A DNA stretch of 64,000 nucleotides from Nematostella vectensis (GCF_932526225.1 NC_064042.1:15928751-15992750), one strand, 5' to 3'. Positions 1-37,798 are shown, counted from the first letter of the stretch. The notes: generated by a model from the letters alone, not told the origin. Translations and numbers: made by a program.

Positions 1-3000
1 CAGGTAGGAATATATGGCAAAGTCAGGCAATGTTAGGCTGGGTGTGTTGTAATGGTGGTCAGGTAGGAATATATGGCAAAGTCAGGCAATGTTAGGCTGG
101 GTGTGGTGTAATGGTGGCCAGGTAGGAATATATGGCAAAGTCAGGCAATGTTACGCTGGGTGTGGTGTAATGGTGGCCAGTTAGGAATATATGGCAAGGG
201 CCGGCAATGTTAGGCTGGGTGTGGTGTAATGGTGGTCAGGTAGGAATATATGGCAAGGGCAGGCAATGTTACGCTGGGTGTGGTGTAATGGTGGCCAGGT
301 AGGAATATATGGCAAGGGCAGGCAATGTTAGGCTGGGTGTGGTGTAATGGTGGTCAGGTAGGAATATATGGCAAGGGCCGGCAATGTTAGGCTGGGTGTG
401 GTGTAATGGTGGCCAGGTAGGAATATATGGCAAGGGCAGGCAATGTTAGGCTGGGTGTGGTGTAATGGTGGTCAGGTAGGAATATATGGCAAAGTCAGGC
501 AATGTTAGGCTGGGTGTGGTGTAATGGTGGTCAGGTTGGAATATATGGCAAAGTCAGGCAATGTTAGGCTGGGTGTGGTGTAATGGTGGTCAGGTTGGAA
601 TATATGGCAAAGTCAGGCAATGTTAGGCTGGGTGTGGTGTAATGGTGGTCAGGTAGGAATATATGGCAAAGTCAGGCAATGTTAGGCTGGGTGTGGTGTA
701 ATGGTGGTCAGGTTGGAATATATGGCAAAGTCAGGCAATGTTAGGCTGGGTGTGGTGTAATGGTGGTCAGGTAGGAATATATGGCAAAGTCAGGCAATGT
801 TAGGCTGGGTGTGGTGTAATGGTGGCCAGGTAGGAATATATGGCAAAGTCAGGCAATGTTACGCTGGGTGTGGTGTAATGGTGGCCAGTTAGGAATATAT
901 GGCAAGGGCCGGCAATGTTAGGCTGGGTGTGGTGTAATGGTGGTCAGGTAGGAATATATGGCAAGGGCAGGCAATGTTACGCTGGGTGTGGTGTAATGGT
1001 GGCCAGGTAGGAATATATGGCAAGGGCAGGCAATGTTAGGCTGGGTGTGGTGTAATGGTGGTCAGGTAGGAATATATGGCAAGGGCCGGCAATGTTAGGC
1101 TGGGTGTGGTGTAATGGTGGCCAGGTAGGAATATATGGCAAGGGCAGGCAATGTTAGGCTGGGTGTGGTGTAATGGTGGTCAGGTAGGAATATATGGCAA
1201 AGTCAGGCAATGTTAGGCTGGGTGTGGTGTAATGGTGGTCAGGTTGGAATATATGGCAAAGTCAGGCAATGTTAGGCTGCGTGTGGTGTAATGGTGGTCA
1301 GGTTGGAATATATGGCAAAGTCAGGCAATGTTAGGCTGGGTGTGGTGTAATGGTGGTCAGGTAGGAATATATGGCAAAGTCAGGCAATGTTAGGCTGGGT
1401 GTGGTGTAATGGTGGTCAGGTTGGAATATATGGCAAAGTCAGGCAATGTTAGGCTGGGTGTGGTGTAATGGTGGTCAGGTAGGAATATATGGCAAAGTCA
1501 GGCAATGTTAGGCTGGGTGTGGTGTAATGGTGGTCAGGTTGGAATATATGGCAAAGTCAGGCAATGTTAGGCTGGGTGTGGTGTAATGGTGGTCAGGTTG
1601 GAATATATGGCAAAGTCAGGCAATGTTAGGCTGGGTGTGGTGTAATGGTGGTCAGGTAGGAATATATGGCAAAGTCAGGCAATGTTAGGCTGGGTGTGTT
1701 GTAATGGTGGTCAGGTAGGAATATATGGCAAAGTCAGGCAATGTTAGGCTGGGTGTGGTGTAATGGTGGCCAGGTAGGAATATATGGCAAAGTCAGGCAA
1801 TGTTACGCTGGGTGTGGTGTAATGGTGGCCAGTTAGGAATATATGGCAAGGGCCGGCAATGTTAGGCTGGGTGTGGTGTAATGGTGGTCATGTAGGAATA
1901 TATGGCAAGGGCAGGCAATGTTACGCTGGGTGTGGTGTAATGGTGGCCAGGTAGGAATATATGGCAAGGGCAGGCAATGTTAGGCTGGGTGTGGTGTAAT
2001 GGTGGTCAGGTAGGAATATATGGCAAGGGCCGGCAATGTTAGGCTGGGTGTGGTGTAATGGTGGCCAGGTAGGAATATATGGCAAGGGCAGGCAATGTTA
2101 GGCTGGGTGTGGTGTAATGGTGGTCAGGTAGGAATATATGGCAAAGTCAGGCAATGTTAGGCTGGGTGTGGTGTAATGGTGGTCAGGTTGGAATATATGG
2201 CAAAGTCAGGCAATGTTAGGCTGGGTGTGGTGTAATGGTGGTCAGGTTGGAATATATGGCAAAGTCAGGCAATGTTAGGCTGGGTGTGGTGTAATGGTGG
2301 TCAGGTAGGAATATATGGCAAAGTCAGGCAATGTTAGGCTGGGTGTGGTGTAATGGTGGTCAGGTTGGAATATATGGCAAAGTCAGGCAATGTTAGGCTG
2401 GGTGTGGTGTAATGGTGGTCAGGTAGGAATATATGGCAAAGTCAGGCAATGTTAGGCTGGGTGTGGTGTAATGGTGGCCAGGTAGGAATATATGGCAAAG
2501 TCAGGCAATGTTACGCTGGGTGTGGTGTAATGGTGGCCAGTTAGGAATATATGGCAAGGGCCGGCAATGTTAGGCTGGGTGTGGTGTAATGGTGGTCAGG
2601 TAGGAATATATGGCAAGGGCAGGCAATGTTACGCTGGGTGTGGTGTAATGGTGGCCAGGTAGGAATATATGGCAAGGGCAGGCAATGTTAGGCTGGGTGT
2701 TGTGTAATGGTGGTCAGGTAGGAATATATGGCAAGGGCCGGCAATGTTAGGCTGGGTGTGGTGTAATGGTGGCCAGGTAGGAATATATGGCAAGGGCAGG
2801 CAATGTTAGGCTGGGTGTGGTGTAATGGTGGTCAGGTAGGAATATATGGCAAAGTCAGGCAATGTTAGGCTGGGTGTGGTGTAATGGTGGTCAGGTTGGA
2901 ATATATGGCAAAGTCAGGCAATGTTAGGCTGGGTGTGGTGTAATGGTGGTCAGGTTGGAATATATGGCAAAGTCAGGCAATGTTAGGCTGGGTGTGGTGT

Positions 3001-4117
3001 AATGGTGGTCAGGTAGGAATATATGGCAAAGTCAGGCAATGTTAGGCTGGGTGTGGTGTAATGGTGGTCAGGTTGGAATATATGGCAAAGTCAGGCAATG
3101 TTAGGCTGGGTGTGGTGTAATGGTGGTCAGGTAGGAATATATGGCAAAGTCAGGCAATGTTAGGCTGGGTGTGGTGTAATGGTGGTCAGGTTGGAATATA
3201 TGGCAAAGTCAGGCAATGTTAGGCTGGGTGTGGTGTAATGGTGGTCAGGTTGGAATATATGGCAAAGTCAGGCAATGTTAGGCTGGGTGTGGTGTAATGG
3301 TGGTCAGGTTGGAATATATGGCAAAGTCAGGCAATGTTAGGCTGGGTGTGGTGTAATGGTGGTCAGGTTGGAATATATGGCAAAGTCAGGCAATGTTAGG
3401 CTGGGTGTGGTGTAATGGTGGTCAGGTTGGAATATATGGCAAAGTCAGGCAATGTTAGGCTGGGTGTGGTGTAATGGTGGCCAGGTAGGAATATATGGCA
3501 AGGGCCGGCAATGTTAGGCTGGGTGTGGTGTAATGGTGGTCAGGTTGGAATATATGGCAAAGGCAAGCAATGTTAGGCTGGGTGTGGTGTAATGGTGGCC
3601 AGGTAGGAATATATGGCAAGGGCCGGCAATGTTAGGCTGGGTGTGGTGTAATGGTGGCCAGGTAGGAATATATGGCAAGGGCAGGCAATGTTAGGCTGGG
3701 TGTGGTGTAATGGTGGTCAGGTAGGAATATATGGCAAAGGCAAGCAATGTTAGGCTGGGTGTGGTGTAATGGTGGTCAGGTAGGAATATATGGCAAAGGC
3801 AAGCAATGTTAGGCTGGGTGTGGTGTAATGGTGGTCAGGTAGGAATATATGGCAAAGTCAGGCAATGTTAGGCTGGGTGTATTGTAATGGTGGTCAGGTA
3901 GGAATATATGGCAAAGTCAGGCAATGTTAGGCTGGGTGTGGTGTAATGGTGGCCAGGTAGGAATATATGGCAAAGTCAGGCAATGTTACGCTGGGTGTGG
4001 TGTAATGGTGGCCAGTTAGGAATATATGGCAAGGGCCGGCAATGTTAGGCTGGGTGTGGTGTAATGGTGGTCAGGTAGGAATATATGGCAAGGGCAGGCA
4101 ATGTTACGCTGGGTGTT
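1..4117. repeat. 59-bp satellite array (~70 copies), runs off the left edge
   Basis: Direct tandem repeat of a 59-bp unit that begins CAGGTAGGAATATATGGCAA. Variants alternate AAGTCAGG, AGGGCAGG and AGGGCCGG, GTTAGGCT and GTTACGCT, and CAGGTAGG and CAGGTTGG. The variants recur in order. The rare GTGTGTTGTAA variant at 41 returns at 1693, exactly 28 units (1652 bp) later, and GTTACGCT clusters are spaced 12 then 16 units apart. This is a higher-order repeat. The array stops at about 4118, some 195 bp beyond the stop codon of the neighbouring minus-strand gene. No coding potential is credible here. Confidence 0.97.
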
Positions 4118-4311
4118 GTAGTAAGTACTGTATTCCATTTATATGCATATTCTTAATTTTGTTCCATAAGTATTTGGTAGACATCTAAATATTTTTTTAC
4201 GAATTTTACCAAAAGCAGATAATACAATTGAATTTTATATACATCTGTGCACCTTATAATACAAATAAATGAGATATTACAGAAGGTAGATAGAAAACTA
4301 ACTACAGTTAG

Positions 4312-7300
4312 TTAGCTTGGCTTATAGACCTCCTGTTGCCTCATCCTGGCCTCAAACTTCTCAATATCATCCATGGCTTGTCTAGCATCATCATCATCAT
4401 CACTTGAATCTCTGGAAAAATTCAAAAATAATGATGACAAGAATAATGCTGACAATGATCATCAACATTAATAAGGTAGTGGGGATGTGAATCATGACAA
4501 TGGTTATGATTTAATAAACAGTGATGATAAATTTCATGTTATGATGGTAACAATAATAACAACATGTAAATTGTTGATAATTATAAGAAATTCAGGCTGG
4601 TAACCATGTTGGTCTGGTAAACGTTGTTGTTTAGCTGCCAAGTTTCCTGTGTGCCCTTCCCACAATGCCCCGCAGGTGTGTGTTTCTGTTGACATACTAT
4701 ACCATGTTTATTGACATTTTATACCATGGAGGGAACAAGCTTTTTGTTACAAAATTATTTCCAAAAAAACATTGGTTTGTTCATTCTTTTGGTCTTTTTT
4801 CAATTGTTTGGTGGTCACACAAGGTTACAAACTCGTACACTTACGATATCTCTATCAATGGTTCTTGGGCTCTTTGGATCACTTTGCTTGATACTTCTTC
4901 CTTCTAAATTAAAAGAGCAACCTCAGAGATTAGATAACTTATAACATATAAGGCAATGCAAGCATTCATATCATCTCTATTTATATTCTCCCCATATTGT
5001 ATTGTATGATATGAATGATTATATTCTCCCCATATTTCCCAACATCTCACCTTGATCCTTTCCTTTCTTCTCTGTTCCAGTCGCTGTTTTGATTCATTTC
5101 TAAAATAATTCTGAAAATATCAATAGGTACCTTTAGAATGTATAGTATAAAATGATCAAGCTTTTAGTAACTGGTGATAACTTAAATGCATATTTAAATG
5201 CATATTTCCATTACCACTCTACTGGTGTATTCAAATAGTATAAAATGATCAAGCTTTTAGTAACTGGTGATAACTTAAATGCATATTTAAATGCATATTT
5301 CCATTACCACTCTACTGGTGTATTCAAATAGTATAAAATGATCAAGCTTTTAGTAACTGGTGATAACTTAAATGCATATTTAAATGCATATTTCCATTAC
5401 CACTCTACTGGTGTATTCAAATAGTATAAAATGATCAAGCTTTTAGTAACTGGTGATAACTTAAATGCATATTTCCATTACCACTCTACTGGTGTATTCA
5501 AATAGTATAAAATGATCAAGCTTTTAGTAACTGGTGATAACTTAAATGCATATTTAAATGCATATTTCCATTACCACTCTACTGGTGTATTCAAATAGTA
5601 TAAAATGATCAAGCTTTTAGTAACTGGTGATAACTTAAATGCATATTTAAATGCATATTTCCATTACCACTCTACTGGTGTATTCAAATAGTATAAAATG
5701 ATCAAGCTTTTAGTAACTGGTGATAACTTAAATGCATATTTAAATGCATATTTCCATTACCACTCTACTGGTGTATTCAAATAGTATAAAATGATCAAGC
5801 TTTTAGTAACTGGTGATAACTTAAATGCATATTTAAATGCATATTTCCATTACCACTCTACTGGTGTATTCAAATAGTATAAAATGATCAAGCTTTTAGT
5901 AACTGGTGATAACTTAAATGCATATTTCCATTACCACTCTACTGGTGTATTCAAATAGTATAAAATGATCAAGCTTTTAGTAACTGGTGATAACTTAAAT
6001 GCATATTTAAATGCATATTTCCATTACCACTCTACTGGTGTATTCAAATAGTATAAAATGATCAAGCTTTTAGTAACTGGTGATAACTTAAATGCATATT
6101 TCCATTACCACTCTACTGGTGTATTCAAATAGTATAAAATGATCAAGCTTTTAGTAACTGGTGATAACTTAAATGCATATTTAAATGCATATTTCCATTA
6201 CCACTCTACTGGTGTATTCAAATAGTATAAAATGATCAAGCTTTTAGTAACTGGTGATAACTTAAATGCATATTTAAATGCATATTTCCATTACCACTCT
6301 ACTGGTGTATTCAAATAGTATAAAATGATCAAGCTTTTAGTAACTGGTGATAACTTAAATGCATATTTCCATTACCACTCTACTGGTGTATTCAAATAGT
6401 ATAAAATGATCAAGCTTTTAGTAACTGGTGATAACTTAAATGCATATTTAAATGCATATTTCCATTACCACTCTACTGGTGTATTCAAATAGTATAAAAT
6501 GATCAAGCTTTTAGTAACTGGTGATAACTTAAATACATATTTAAATGCATATTTCCATTACCACTCTACTGGTGTATTCAAATAGTATAAAATGATCAAG
6601 CTTTTAGTAACTGGTGATAACTTAAATACATATTTAAATGCATATTTCCATTACCACTCTACTGGTGTATTCAAATAGTATAAAATGATCAAGCTTTTAG
6701 TAACTGGTGATAACTTAAATACATATTTAAATGCATATTTCCATTACCACTCTGCTGGTGTATTCAAATAGTATAAAATGATCAAGCTTTTAGTAACTGG
6801 TGATAACTTAAATACATATTTAAATGCATATTTCCATTACCACTCTGCTGGTGTATTCAAATTCTTCTGTCATCCTCTGTATTCAAATTCTTCTGTCATC
6901 CCCTGTTTCTCTGCATCTTCTTGGAATCTTTTCAAACCTAAAAAAATAAACAACACTTTTGATAACACTGAGATCAATCAACAAATGTATAATGAAACAG
7001 AAATTTTAAGGACTATGAGAACTGACCGTTATGAGAAAATTATTAAGCCTTACTGTTACTTAGCCCCGGCTTTAAGATACTTAGCATAAAAATCATGCCC
7101 CGCCCTTCAGTATTCTGAAGTGAAAGCCTTCCAAGGAAGTGTCATTAAGAAAAAAATCTCTAAGAAACTTGCTAGGAATTTTTAATTGTTATCTTAGACA
7201 AATAGCTGTTAACCCAACTTGGACAGAAATCTTGTGAAATCAGGCAAAATATAGTAAATATGTGAAAAAAGAGAGCCAATGCGGGTGAATACAGAGAGTG

Positions 7301-7968
7301 TATGGACATTCTCACAAAAATTAGGCTTGTGATGAGGTCTAAAATCTTGTGAGTTGACAGCTATGGTACAATAGACACACTTACCAGGGTTGATTTCTGG
7401 CTCTTGTAATTGGTCGCGGGTTAGATGTGCATAATTCTTCTCTGAAAAAAAGTAATCCAACACTTTCTATGACCTGTCATTTGATCTTCTCCTGCAACAA
7501 GCATTAGGTTTACCAATCGTCTCCCTTCTTAGTCAAGGGATACATGATATAAGATATTGATAATTTTTGTCCTTGGCAAAAATAGCATAACACTCTAAAA
7601 AATAAGCGGGCAAGAAAAATATCATAGACAAGTGATCTTGCTTAAATGTTAGACCCTATTAAAGCTTGCGCTTATTTCTAGGGGGATCTTAAAGCTTTCG
7701 TCTCTACACGTCTCTTTATAGCCATTGTAGGTAACAGCACCCTTAATATATCTTTTTGGGCCAAGGAGAAAGCAGCCATCTTTTATTTCTTAATTGATTT
7801 CTCACCGGTTTTCGGGGCAGGAGCCGTTTTCAGTCGATGATCGAGACCCGTCACAAACAAGGCTGACTTTGGCTTTAATTCAGGGTCCCGTGCTCGCCAG
7901 AAAGCCTTTGCATTCTCGATATCTTCCGCGGAACTCCCTGAGAACGTAACAATCCCTTCGTCCGCCAT
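4312..7968 (-). CDS. Unrecognised small gene, five candidate exons, C-terminal part uncertain
   Basis: I do not recognise the family. Exons by splice signals and phase: 1, 7806-7968, ATG in good Kozak context (GGCGGA follows), beginning MADEGIVTFSGSSAEDIENA and ending at donor GTGAGA; 2, 7385-7441, acceptor TTTTTTTCAG, donor GTAAGT; 3, about 6841-6937, acceptor TTTTTTTAG; 4, 5051-5110, 60 nt, donor GTGAGA; 5, 4312-4411, acceptor TTTTTCCAG. Exons 1-3 join in phase. Exon 5 in one frame encodes an acidic tail (SSDDDDD) and a charged helix ending EVYKPS. Exon 3 holds a 26-bp direct duplication that creates an in-frame TGA after EEFEYRG, so either the protein ends there or the true exon 3 boundary differs. 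The product looks soluble, helical and charged, with no membrane segment. It shares a short divergent promoter with TBC1D23. Exons 1-2 are well supported; 3-5 are tentative. Confidence 0.55.
5145..6865. repeat. 93-bp tandem array (~19 copies) overlapping an exon end
   Basis: The 93-bp unit starts GTATAAAATGATCAAGCTTT. Several copies are 81 bp because they lack one of two TAAATGCATAT copies. The array lies in the intron between candidate exons 4 and 3 of the minus-strand gene. Read on the minus strand, each unit includes TTTGAATACACCAG and GTAATGG, which match the end of exon 3 and its possible donor, so the amplified unit seems to include an exon-intron boundary. Rightmost copies carry shared substitutions (AAATACATAT, CTCTGCTGG), which shows local spread. 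Confidence 0.95.
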
Positions 7969-8259
7969 ATTTTTTGTTGCTAACAACATTCTCACCAGCT
8001 CCACTCTAAACCATTACCACAGGAATCCCAACAATTCATCCAAATCAGGGCCGTACACTTATTATTAGAGGTATAGAAAGTAATTTTGACCAACCTTCGT
8101 ATCTTCCTTTTTCAATGAAAACAAACTTCTATTTTTCTCTTTTTCCCCCATTTGATCTCGATCTTTACATCCTCTGTCCCGTTAATATCCCGCGCGCACA
8201 AAATTCGCGGGATCGTAGAGGTGCATCTCGGGATATGTGTTGAAGATGACGTAGCCAAG
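7969..8259. promoter_or_regulatory. Head-to-head (bidirectional) promoter interval
   Basis: About 290 bp separate the ATG of the unrecognised minus-strand gene (7968) from the ATG of TBC1D23 (8260). Both ATGs sit in the ATGGCGGA context typical of animal starts. The interval contains a small GC-rich patch (CCCGCGCGCACAAAATTCGCGGGA near 8190) and no obvious TATA box. That both genes share this promoter is an inference from the spacing. Confidence 0.6.
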
Positions 8260-32873
<24,614 letters not shown>

Positions 32874-34628
32874 AACAGCCGTGTTACAAACAGCAAATAA
32901 GAAAAATTCATAACCGAGAAGAGACATCATGCTAGTGCCTTGTGCTAGACATAAACACCTATTTCAAGTATCATTGAACCAGCAAACCATGCACCATGAG
33001 GTTCCAGGTATTGCTTGAAATGCATTTGAACAATTGTGAAAATTAGATTTTTTTTCATCTTTTGTATTCCCAATTTTCAGTAAGCATTTATGCATTGCTG
33101 GCTGTGGAACAAGTCATGATACATGATTGAAAGGTTTGATTGTACTGAAATAGGTGTATATTGAGATTCCTGAAGTTATTCCTGAGATGAAAAGAACCCA
33201 TTCTCAAGACTTGCACTGCAGACAATATTCCACATGAAGTCATCCATACATTAAACATTAAAAATAAGGTAGTAGTCATAGTTTTATTAAAGTTTCTCTT
33301 CAGAAAGTGCAGTAATTCAGAATCTGATTCCCTGAATATTAAACACTTCGGTTTTTATGGCAAAATATCTTAGGCTTTAAAAGCCTTATCTGATGTTATT
33401 ACTTAAGTTTGCTATAAAAATTGTTTCAAGAAACACTATAAATAATCAAATCACAGATTTATAGTTGAATCATTTTTTTATTCAACAATAAGATTCATAG
33501 CCCAATGATTGCTCCTGAGATTACAGCATAAATTCAAAGTGTTCATATTTATTTTTCTGCAGTGTAAAGTTGTTAAGTATAAACAAGTGGAGTAGTGGAG
33601 TAAAATTACTTGAAAATAAAATGGTTTATCCATTATTCTTTACTTTCTACATCAGTCAGTTTTTGTTACATCAGGGGTTCCATTTGGGTACATAAAATTT
33701 ACCTTTTAAACAATAAAGTGAAATATGTTTACAGTTTCCAAGGAATTTTCAGGTAATGGCAGTTGTAGAGCTGTTATTTCAATATGAGCAAAATATATGG
33801 GCTACACCATGAGGGCTACACCATGATTTTCAGGGCATGTACTCAACAGATCAATGTTACAAGAATGAAGACTGAGAAATTCCACACAAATGTTTTTAGT
33901 TCCCTTGGTTAACCGCAGCGGGCATGGACAGGATTAAGTCCAGATTGGTGATCCAAGGTTTGCCTTGTATTATTCAATGCAGGATCACATGTAATGTGAA
34001 TGACGGTGTCTGCTGGACAGAGACACTAAGATTGCATAAATACAGGTGGAAAACAGTTTTTTTTCTTGTGTAGGATGTTCCTGTCATTACTGGGCTCTGA
34101 CAGTATTCATTTTTGCTCAATCTTAGTCCAGACCTGGGCTCTTTGCACTCTGGCTTCAAAGGAATGTCTCGCTACATCTGTAACCACCTTTTTTCGTATC
34201 AAGAATATAGTGTCTTGTTGGAAAACATTATTGTTTACAAAAGAGGCAGGCTGTCGACTCAAAACAAACTTTGTGGCAACAGTTGCACTTTTAAATCTTT
34301 GCCGCAAATCATGTTCATGCACTTGCTCAAGCAAGACTGGTGTTCCTCCCCCACAACCCAAGTCCCCAGCACAAAGAGCCCAGGTCTGGACTAGCTCAAT
34401 CCATCCACCCAGTGGGCATGGTCGAATTCTGGGACTACTCAGCAGCTATAGCATGGTGGTCCTGATAAAAAAAAATCAAGGCGTATCTCCTGTATGGATA
34501 TCTCCATACAGAACATTCTTGTATAAAGGCTGTTCCCATCAAGTTTGGCAAATATACACTACTATATTTACCTATTTTAAACTGAATTCATTTACAGACA
34601 CATAAGAAGGGTGCACTATTAATTCTTG
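32874..34628. other. 3' region between convergent TBC1D23 and NAA50
   Basis: No gene seen. It presumably holds the 3' UTR of TBC1D23 (candidate AATAAA signals at 33615 and 33712) and that of NAA50 on the other strand. A foldback element is listed separately. The open frame at 34066-34605 has no family resemblance and crosses the foldback. Confidence 0.6.
34119..34400. mobile_element. MITE-like foldback element
   Basis: About 280 bp with ~30-bp inverted ends: AGTCCAGACCTGGGCTCTTT at 34125-34144 pairs with AAAGAGCCCAGGTCTGGACT at 34373-34392. No ORF of note lies inside. Confidence 0.65.
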
Positions 34629-36877
34629 TTATTCCTTATCTTTGTTCTTTAGTGTTTTCTGTAGGACATAAGCATCGGCTGGATCTATTCTTTTGTAGTA
34701 TTGTTTCTTTGTTTCAATAATTTCAAATCCAAATTTCTGGTAAAAATCTATTGCCCCTTGGTTACTGATCTGTACATGCCTACAAAAACAAAGCAAAATT
34801 TTACTTATACTGCAAGTGTTCATTAAAATGCCCAGTTTCAATTAAACACCTACACTCAAGGTACTCCAGAATTATAAGAATGACCTAATGCAGGACTGTA
34901 GAATCAGCTTCATAATTTCCAGTCTTAAACAAATAATTATTAACCCCAAAAAAACTGATTAAGGCAAAAATAAAACTGACTACCTCTGCTTATGCTAGCC
35001 AGTTGAAAATTATTTTTAAGGGTTCATTTTTAATATACCACTAGATAAAAGTGGCCTTCTCATAAAATGAGCAACTCTGCTGCACTCTATAAACTGAATG
35101 CAGAGGCCATAGGTGAAGGAGGTTTGTGTGCAAACTTTAACCCATGAATGAGGGTAGTTTGTCACACCTACGACAATATACTCACAAGTAAATGTTGTCA
35201 ATATTTCCATCTTTTTCACAAACTTTGAGCACATGTTCTAGCATAATAGTTCCTGAAAAATAAGGTATACGTCAGATTAGATAATACACAAACAGCATCT
35301 TCCCAAATATTTTGATAGAGAAAAGAAAAGAGGGTTTAGAAAAGTAAAAAACCTCAGTCCAGAGGGGAGGGGCCACTTTTCTCACATATTTTTTATGTGT
35401 AAGAAATGTAAAAAAAAAACACATGGAAAATAAAGGGTAAGCTGCTTGGTGAAAATACTGGGCCTGCCACAACTGCAAAAGAATTCTTAAACATAAATTG
35501 GTTACTTGTAACTAGCTAAGTAAATTAAAACCATTTAATATATGTGTATCTTTCAACCCCATGTTAAAATACATTCCCTATTTGCTACCCAATCCCCTGG
35601 TTATGATTCTTACCAATTCCTAATCTCCTATAAACTCTACCCAATCCCCTGGTTATGATTCTTACCAATTCCTAATCTCCTATCAACTCTACCCAATCCC
35701 CTGGTTATGATTCTTACCAATTCCTAATCTCCTATCAACTCTACCCAATCCCCTGGTTATGATTCTTACCAATTCCTAATCTCCTATAAGGAGCTAGGCA
35801 TCCTAAGGTCATTATGTAGAGTCTACGGGCATCCTCTGTTTGATCAACTCTGCAACAGACTCCACCCACAACTATATCATTGTAGAAGGCTGCATAGAAA
35901 AAAAAAACATTAAGATCAGACATTAACCCATGTTAACCTTATGGCAAAGAACTCACCCAGTTTTGCCAGCTCCCCCACTTCAAGGACATCCTTGTAAAAC
36001 TGAAGACAAAAGTTAGCACACCAAGTATCACATCAAAGCCCTGAATACAAGTGATAAGATGGACAGAGTACACTAAGAACACAAATATTACCACTTAATG
36101 CAATTTTTTTCTAAATGTTATTGCCAACCATGATTTTGTTTTATTAATGCAGATAGCCAGCAGATAGAAATGTGGCTTAAAAGGGAGTTTCTTCTAATGC
36201 AGCCAAGATAAATAAACAAATGGCAACTGTAACTGATATTTGTTGAGAAATCTTGGTGGGAATTACAAGCTTACATTGCTGATGCTCTGACCTGACCCCC
36301 TAAGAGACCAAACCCTTCCACCAGATGAATTAAATAGGTCCAAATATTTCCATGACTCATAAACAGGCTGTTTTATTTACTATGATTTGCCAAAGAGAAA
36401 AATCAATATCTGTGATCCATGATTAAATTAATATATCCATGATTCACGAGAGGGGGGGATAATTACTGTAAATTATATATTAAAGTAAAAAACAAATATC
36501 AATCCTCAGAATCCCGGACTCCCTCACCCCTGAGCCTGCTAATTGTGAGCTAAAAAATAAACCTTTAGCGTTTCTCGTATCGAGATCGAGATCTTAATAG
36601 CATTAATAATTGATTTTATTCATATTAAAAACACTTGTGTTGTGCATGGTTGATCTGTATAGAGGAATGTACAAATGGAATTGTTCTTTTAATTATGAGA
36701 AAATAAAGATCTACAAACTACTAGACCTAAAAAAATACTAAATAGAATATTACAGCAATTCGACGAGCTAGTTACGGTACCTTATCATTATAGCTGACAG
36801 GGAACACAACTGAGTTCAACTTTTTCAACTGTTTGATGTTATGTGCTGTGATGTCTCCGAGCTCTGTTCTTCCCTTC
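34629..36877 (-). CDS. NAA50: N-alpha-acetyltransferase 50 (NatE catalytic subunit)
   Basis: GNAT-fold enzyme that acetylates N-terminal Met when a hydrophobic residue follows; associates with the NatA complex at the ribosome and supports sister chromatid cohesion. Exons on the minus strand: 36781-36877, 35957-35999, 35770-35889, 35186-35252, 34629-34779 (TAA). All phases fit; about 159 residues if the start codon is split by an upstream intron (AT|G), close to the family length. Hallmarks: substrate-side segment FPVSYNDK then [14 protein letters not shown]; beta strand [18 protein letters not shown], which contains the acetyl-CoA loop R-R-L-G-I-G; and [20 protein letters not shown] near the end. 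The first exon begins at acceptor TTTTTGTAG; an unspliced alternative start at 36894 would add a short unrelated N-terminus. The upstream AT-bearing exon was not located with certainty. Exon 3's end with its donor is tandemly duplicated in the next intron. Confidence 0.94.
35590..35790. repeat. 52-bp tandem array carrying NAA50 exon 3 end and donor
   Basis: Four copies; GATTCTTACCAATTCCTAAT starts at 35605, 35657, 35709 and 35761. The copy at 35761 overlaps the true exon end (YRRLGIG then GTAAGAATC on the minus strand). The three downstream copies repeat the same exon tail and an identical donor inside the intron. Confidence 0.93.
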
Positions 36878-36894
36878 CTACAAAAACAAATCAT

Positions 36895-37798
36895 CGGCAA
36901 AATAAGACCGATCACAAGTCAAGCGTGTGCATACATTCGCAGTTAGCCTTTGTAAAAGTACATACGGTTTCATTTTTGGTGGATATGAAGTAGATCGTTT
37001 GAAAATTTGCTCTAAAGTTGCAGACATTTGTTGTCGAAAACTCCCGTGCAACGTGCAGTAAAAGCAGTAAAATGTCACTTCCCGCCAAATAACCGCGCAT
37101 GTCACTGCGCCTCGCTTGCATGTGCCGCCGAGAATTTCACGATTGCTTTCCGATAACATTCCGACAAGATTTGCCCTGTTTTGGACTATGTTCAGGTTCA
37201 CTTATCTTTTCATTCAAAATAGGGATTGCCTACTTCCTCGCAAAGCAGAATCCGTTTAAGCGTTTAGAGAAAAATGTTAACATGAATGACTTTGCTAAAA
37301 TAAATTATAATACATTTCCCTGCTCTCTGCCCGAAAGAGGTTCATATCAATAAGATCACGACATTTTGTTTGCTTTTTAAATTATGAGTCGCCTTAAAAA
37401 TATAATGAACTTAGAATTGATTTTTGATTATAAATTTCTGAAATTTGCAACGCAGTCACGATGTCGGGGTGGCTGTGGTGCGACCGCACCCTCTTTAGTG
37501 CCCTGGACCATGTCACGTGGTATTGCCATATATGGGGGGCGATTTCTGTAATGCGTTTCGATGACAGTATGGCGGTTCAGTTGAGGTGCTCTGCTTCCAT
37601 ACTCAACTGAGAAAAAACATCAAAATACTGGATTTCCACTATTTCAATTAGTCTTTGGAATTGCACCAGGATGATGGTATAACAAGAGCTTGTTGATCAC
37701 TTTTGAATAGGCTCTCACGAGTCGTCTAAAGTCGAAGACTTGGCAGCTAGAGAACTTGATGTTTTTTGGGTTCCGGTTGCGAATGTTGTTGTTACTGA
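36895..37798. promoter_or_regulatory. Divergent promoter region, NAA50 / STK kinase
   Basis: About 0.9 kb between the 5' end of NAA50 (minus) and the kinase ATG (plus). It must contain both promoters and the 5' untranslated exon of NAA50. No TATA box stands out. Small open frames here have no family resemblance. Shared regulation is only inferred from position. Confidence 0.45.

Noticed and set aside
1-4117. Resemblance to a CRISPR array (regular repeats)
   Set aside because: Direct repeats without unique spacers, in an animal genome; an ordinary satellite. The same applies to the 25-bp and 28-bp arrays.
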